A stretch of 8,618 nucleotides of DNA, taken from positions 1 to 8,618 of the forward strand of contig JBFXDF010000166.1 of the NCBI GenBank assembly GCA_050181375.1, read 5' to 3'. Below the pieces are notes generated by a model. That model did no database searches. It worked only from the letters and a program-made list of their open reading frames with translations, and was not told the DNA's origin. Made by a program: the position numbers and the translations under genes. The DNA is from DATARH01 sp050181375 (lineage in GTDB: Bacteria > Pseudomonadota > Alphaproteobacteria > ATCC43930 > CGMCC-115725). Position 1 is the first letter of the stretch. Every line of letters begins with the position of its first letter. Below, piece by piece: positions 6,035 to 8,618 of this stretch.

Positions 6035-7615
6035 ATGCGCGACTTCAACGTACCGGGCCGATCGGCGGCGATGGCGGCGAATGGCATGGCGGCGACCTCG
6101 CACCCGCGGGCGACCTTGACCGCGCTCGACATATTGCGCGCCGGCGGCAACGCGATCGACGCGGCGATCGCCGCGGTGGCGATGCAATGCGTCGTCGAGC
6201 CGGAAAGCACCGGGATCGGCGGCGATTGCTTTGTGCTCTATTCGAAGAACGGCGCGCCGCCGATCGCGCTGAGCGGCGCCGGGCGGGCGCCCGCGAAGGC
6301 GCATATCGACTGGTACGCCGAGCGCCAGATGCGCGAGATCGGCGTCCAGACGCCGCACGCCGCCACGGTGCCCGGCGCGATCGACGCCTGGTGTCTGCTC
6401 AATCGCGAGCACGGCACGAAGCCGCTCTCCGAGCTTCTCGAACCGGCGGCAAAGGCGGCCGAGGACGGTTATGTGGTGACGCCGCGGGTCGCGCATGACT
6501 GGGCGCGCAACGAGCACAAGCTGCGCGATCCGCACACCGCGAAGGTGATGCTGCCGGGGGGACGGGCGCCGAGGGCCGGGGACACGATGCGCAACCCGGC
6601 GCTGGCCGGCACCCTGCGCCGGATCGGCCGCGAAGGGCGCGAGGCGTTCTATGAAGGCGCCGTGGCCCGTGACATCGTCAACCGCCTGCGGGAACTTGGC
6701 GGGCTGCACGAGGAGGAGGATTTCGCGGCGCAGCGCTCGCAATGGGTCGAGCCGATCCACGCCTCCTATCGCGGCTATGATGTCTACGAGGTGCCGCCGG
6801 GCAACCAGGGTTTGACCGCGCTGATGATCCTGAGGATTTTGCAAGGCTACGCGCTCGGCGGCGATTCGTTTACCGAGGCCGATCGGCTGCACCTGATCGC
6901 CGAGGCGACGAAGGCGGCGTATCACATCCGCGACACGAAGATCTGCGATCCCGATTTCGCCGAGATCGATGTCGAGGGCTATCTGGCCGAGGAATGGGCC
7001 GAGCGCGCCCGCCGCCAGATCCGGCTCGACCGCGCGCTGCCGCCGCGGCACTGGGACGAGATCCAGCACAAGGACACGATCTACATGTGCGTCGTCGATC
7101 GCGACGGCAACGCGGTCTCGTTTATCAATTCGCTGTTCTCGGCGTTCGGCACCGGCATCATGGCGCCGGAGAGCGGCGTCATCCTGCACAACCGCGGCAG
7201 CGGGTTTCGCCTCGACCCCGACCACCCGAGCGTGATCGCGCCGCGCAAGCGCCCGTTTCATACGCTGATCCCCGGCATGCTGGTCAAGGACGGCCGCGCC
7301 GTGATGCCGTTCGGCGTGATGGGCGGGCAATATCAGGCGGTCGGGCACGCCACCTTTCTGCATTACCTGCTCGACCGCGGCATGGACCCGCAGCAGGCGG
7401 CCGAGGGGCCGCGCGTCTTTGCCTATCAGGGCGTGCTGCAGACCGAGCATTTCGTCCCCGAGAGGGTGCGCGCCGACCTCGCGCGGCGCGGTCACGCGAT
7501 CGAGATGCTCGAAGTGCCGATCGGCGGCTGTCAGGCGATCTGGATCGACCGCGAGCGCGGCGTGCTGATCGGCGGCTCCGAGCCGCGCAAGGACGGCATG
7601 GCGCTGGGGTATTGA
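6035..7615 (+). CDS. Gamma-glutamyltransferase-like Ntn hydrolase, probably not a true glutathione hydrolase
   Basis: This 526-residue protein is a gamma-glutamyltranspeptidase-superfamily proenzyme. Such proteins cleave themselves before a nucleophilic threonine to give two chains. Here that residue is Thr348 in KDTIYMCVVDRDGNAVSFINS, followed by FGTGI, giving chains of about 347 and 179 residues. Arg84 in GRAPAKA aligns with the substrate-binding Arg of E. coli Ggt, and the oxyanion glycines are G430-G431 in FGVMGGQ. However, the residues that hold the glutamyl amino and carboxylate groups in Ggt (MDDF and SSMSP) are replaced by RGSGF (387-391) and FHTLIP (408-413). That pattern is shared with oxamate amidohydrolase HpxW and related enzymes. 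There is no signal peptide, unlike periplasmic Ggt. It probably hydrolyses another amide in the cytosol. It is divergent from the MBL gene. Confidence 0.88.
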   Translation: MRDFNVPGRSAAMAANGMAATSHPRATLTALDILRAGGNAIDAAIAAVAMQCVVEPESTGIGGDCFVLYSKNGAPPIALSGAGRAPAKAHIDWYAERQMREIGVQTPHAATVPGAIDAWCLLNREHGTKPLSELLEPAAKAAEDGYVVTPRVAHDWARNEHKLRDPHTAKVMLPGGRAPRAGDTMRNPALAGTLRRIGREGREAFYEGAVARDIVNRLRELGGLHEEEDFAAQRSQWVEPIHASYRGYDVYEVPPGNQGLTALMILRILQGYALGGDSFTEADRLHLIAEATKAAYHIRDTKICDPDFAEIDVEGYLAEEWAERARRQIRLDRALPPRHWDEIQHKDTIYMCVVDRDGNAVSFINSLFSAFGTGIMAPESGVILHNRGSGFRLDPDHPSVIAPRKRPFHTLIPGMLVKDGRAVMPFGVMGGQYQAVGHATFLHYLLDRGMDPQQAAEGPRVFAYQGVLQTEHFVPERVRADLARRGHAIEMLEVPIGGCQAIWIDRERGVLIGGSEPRKDGMALGY

Positions 7616-7626
7616 GAGACAAGCCA

Positions 7627-7665
7627 GGCGCGCCGGGTCGCGTTTCATGCGGCGCGCCGACCCGG
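7627..7665 (+). terminator. Possible hairpin terminator with two competing stems
   Basis: Twelve bases after the Ntn hydrolase stop codon, GGCGCGCC occurs twice (7627-7634 and 7651-7658). The copies can pair as a 9-bp stem with one extra G-C pair. The overlapping CCGGGTCG (7633-7640) and CGACCCGG (7658-7665) form a mutually exclusive 8-bp stem. No run of T follows, so this is at best a weak or Rho-assisted 3' end. Confidence 0.35.
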
Positions 7666-7833
7666 TCCTCGGTTGCTGGCTGGGCGGAGAGGCCGATCGG
7701 AACCTCGGCTGACGACGCTGCCGCAAGGTCACGGGATCGGACCGGCGGGCGCCCAAAACCGGGCTGTTCCGCGCCGCCGCTGCATCTTGCGGGGCGCTGT
7801 GGTGCCAGCGCCGAATCAACCTTTGGTTCAGCA

Positions 7834-7869
7834 GTTTGCTGCATCTGCAGGGAATCAGCAGCAAACGCC
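7834..7869 (+). repeat. Dispersed hairpin repeat, copy 2
   Basis: This copy matches the minus strand of 50-85 at 31 of 36 positions without gaps. GTTTGCTGC (7834-7842) and GCAGCAAAC (7858-7866) form a perfect 9-bp stem around a 15-nt loop containing CTGCAG. Differences between the copies are concentrated in the loop, and one stem difference is a Watson-Crick to wobble change. It lies in the gene-poor stretch between the Ntn hydrolase and HdeD-family genes. The family is unknown; it may be a structured RNA element or an intergenic repeat family. Confidence 0.6.
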
Positions 7870-8099
7870 GCGCGCAGGGGTTGAGCCGGGCTGTGAAAGC
7901 CCAGGGTTTCCGCCAGCAGCGCGCCCTCAGGTGTCCCAACCCTCTCTGATTTTGCAGCAAAACAACAGCAACGGCACCGATCCCGACACCCGCCTCGAAC
8001 GCACATCGATAGATGCAATGCTTGCACGCAATTGTGTCGTTTTTGCCGTCGATATGCGCCGGCGCCGGGTCCCGGAGGCAGCACCTCTTCAACGAACGG

Positions 8100-8128
8100 T
8101 TGACACCGCGGTGTCGGTTTAGACAAAT
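8100..8128 (+). promoter_or_regulatory. Sigma-70-type promoter for the HdeD-family gene
   Basis: A perfect -35 box TTGACA (8100-8105) is followed after 17 bp by ACAAAT (8123-8128), a weak -10 matching 3 of 6 consensus bases. This predicts transcription starting near 8135 and a leader of about 70 nt before the ATG at 8204. The perfect -35 with a poor -10 would fit an activated or repressed promoter. Confidence 0.4.
8102..8115. promoter_or_regulatory. 14-bp perfect palindrome, candidate operator
   Basis: GACACCGCGGTGTC is fully palindromic and overlaps the -35 box and spacer of the predicted promoter. This is where a dimeric repressor would compete with RNA polymerase. No regulator gene is visible nearby, so the binding protein is unknown. 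Confidence 0.45.
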
Positions 8129-8203
8129 CCCGCGAGGTGGGCGACGAGTTTTGGTTTCAACGCCGGCGCTCGACGCGCGGCTCCGGGCAAAAGGCAATCC
8201 CAG

Positions 8204-8618
8204 ATGTCGGACATCGCAGAGACCCACGGTTTTGAGCCTGCCCGCCTTTCGGCGAAGTGGGGATGGTTTGTAGCGCTTGGCGCCGTCATGGTTCTGGCCG
8301 GCGTGTTCGCGTTCGCCGACACGGTTCTCGTGACGCTAGTCAGCGTGATTTTTATTGGCGCCATGCTGCTTGTCGCCGGGGTTTTCCAGATCCTGCACGC
8401 CTTTGCGATCAAACAATGGGGCGCTTTTCTGTTCGCCTTGCTGAGCGGCGCGCTCTACGTCGCCGGCGGCCTTCTGATCATGCGCGAGCCGGTGCAGGGC
8501 TCGATCGTCATCACGATCTTTCTGCTGGCCGTGCTGTCGGTGGCCGGAATATACCGTATCTTGATGGCCTTGCGGCATCGCGTAATCAAGGGCTGGGGGT
8601 TTCTGCTCTTGTCGGGGT
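8204..8618 (+). CDS. HdeD family (DUF308) membrane protein, cut by window edge
   Basis: The first 138 residues are present and the frame is still open at the right edge; family members are usually about 185-210 residues. After a short cytosolic N-terminus (MSDIAETHGFEPARLSAKWG) come closely spaced hydrophobic helices at about 21-38, 41-63, 72-92 and 99-120, with a fifth beginning at 129. The arrangement of short helices with Gly-rich turns and positions such as GVFQILHAF (59-67) and GIYRILMAL (115-123) is characteristic of the duplicated DUF308 repeats in HdeD proteins. In E. coli, HdeD is linked to acid resistance at high cell density; in alphaproteobacteria the role is not established. The start is ATG at 8204 with AAAAGG (8189-8194) at 9-nt spacing. 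It follows a predicted promoter and palindromic operator, so it is probably transcribed independently of the upstream gene. Confidence 0.85.
   Translation, partial: MSDIAETHGFEPARLSAKWGWFVALGAVMVLAGVFAFADTVLVTLVSVIFIGAMLLVAGVFQILHAFAIKQWGAFLFALLSGALYVAGGLLIMREPVQGSIVITIFLLAVLSVAGIYRILMALRHRVIKGWGFLLLSG

Larger units (their letters stand above)
7616..8203. other. 588-bp stretch without a convincing gene
   Basis: Open frames here have no Shine-Dalgarno sequence, no plausible domains and unsuitable composition, so I call no protein gene. The region holds a double hairpin just after the upstream stop codon (7627-7665), the second copy of the dispersed repeat (7834-7869), a small hairpin GGGCT-GTGAA-AGCCC (7888-7902), a 13-bp palindrome TTTTGC-A-GCAAAA (7950-7962), and the promoter/palindrome of the downstream gene (8100-8128). 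From about 7800 to 8050 the sequence is visibly less GC-rich than the flanking genes. A small RNA could lie between 7800 and 8000, but no known RNA family is recognised. Confidence 0.5.

Noticed and set aside
6035..7615. Naming the Ntn hydrolase ggt or hpxW
   Set aside because: Glutamyl-binding residues are missing for ggt, and no purine/oxamate pathway genes are nearby to support hpxW.
7880..7906. Resemblance to a short 16S rRNA segment (GTGAAAGCCC-like)
   Set aside because: Only about ten bases match and the flanks do not continue; explained by a local hairpin.
7673..8122. 149-codon frame in the gene-poor stretch, and a Cys/Arg-rich minus-strand frame covering the same area
   Set aside because: No ribosome-binding site, odd composition and no domains; they run through the hairpin repeat.
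5906..8227. 773-codon open frame on the minus strand opposite the Ntn hydrolase
   Set aside because: It lies antisense to a gene with clear family motifs. Its product is Arg/His/Asp-rich without domains, and such frames stay open by chance in GC-rich DNA.
1..8618. CRISPR array, tRNA, insertion sequence, prophage or defence system
   Set aside because: No regularly spaced repeats, cloverleaf signatures, transposase, integrase or known defence domains were seen on either strand.

Overview
The window is high-GC DNA with strongly GC-biased third codon positions, near-consensus Shine-Dalgarno sequences, and a gene set (YohD-type DedA protein, DUF4337, HdeD/DUF308, FGVMGG-type gamma-glutamyltransferase-like enzyme) typical of an alphaproteobacterium of the Hyphomicrobiales/Rhodospirillales kind. 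That assignment is inferred from protein character only; there is no rRNA, tRNA or other phylogenetic marker. No transposase, integrase, CRISPR array, tRNA or defence cassette is visible.

Layout. Positions 1-210 are a leader containing one copy of a dispersed inverted repeat. Seven genes then alternate strictly by strand: 211-1272 (+) single-pass membrane protein of unknown function with a low-complexity tail; 1281-1616 (-) small unknown protein; 1709-3334 (+) thiamine-diphosphate enzyme of the acetolactate synthase/benzoylformate decarboxylase superfamily; 3346-3963 (-) YohD-like DedA membrane protein; 4153-4845 (+) DUF4337 membrane protein; 4874-5905 (-) metallo-beta-lactamase-fold hydrolase; 6035-7615 (+) gamma-glutamyltransferase-like Ntn hydrolase. 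A 588-bp stretch without a convincing gene (7616-8203) follows. It carries a second copy of the repeat, several hairpins, and a promoter with an overlapping perfect palindrome. The promoter faces an HdeD-family gene (8204 onward) that runs off the right edge.

How the parts relate. There is no operon among the first seven genes. Convergent neighbours are 8, 11 and 28 bp apart, and divergent neighbours share gaps of 92, 189 and 129 bp. Each enzyme therefore probably has its own promoter, and no joint pathway can be read from the layout. DedA, DUF4337 and HdeD are all small envelope proteins. The MBL hydrolase and the Ntn hydrolase share a divergent control region.

The most interesting signals are non-coding. 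A 36-nt hairpin-forming repeat occurs at both ends of the window in opposite orientations, with 31 of 36 positions identical. A 14-bp perfect palindrome overlaps a consensus -35 box upstream of the HdeD gene. An inverted repeat could mask the ribosome-binding site of the MBL gene. I found no clearly new multi-gene system.
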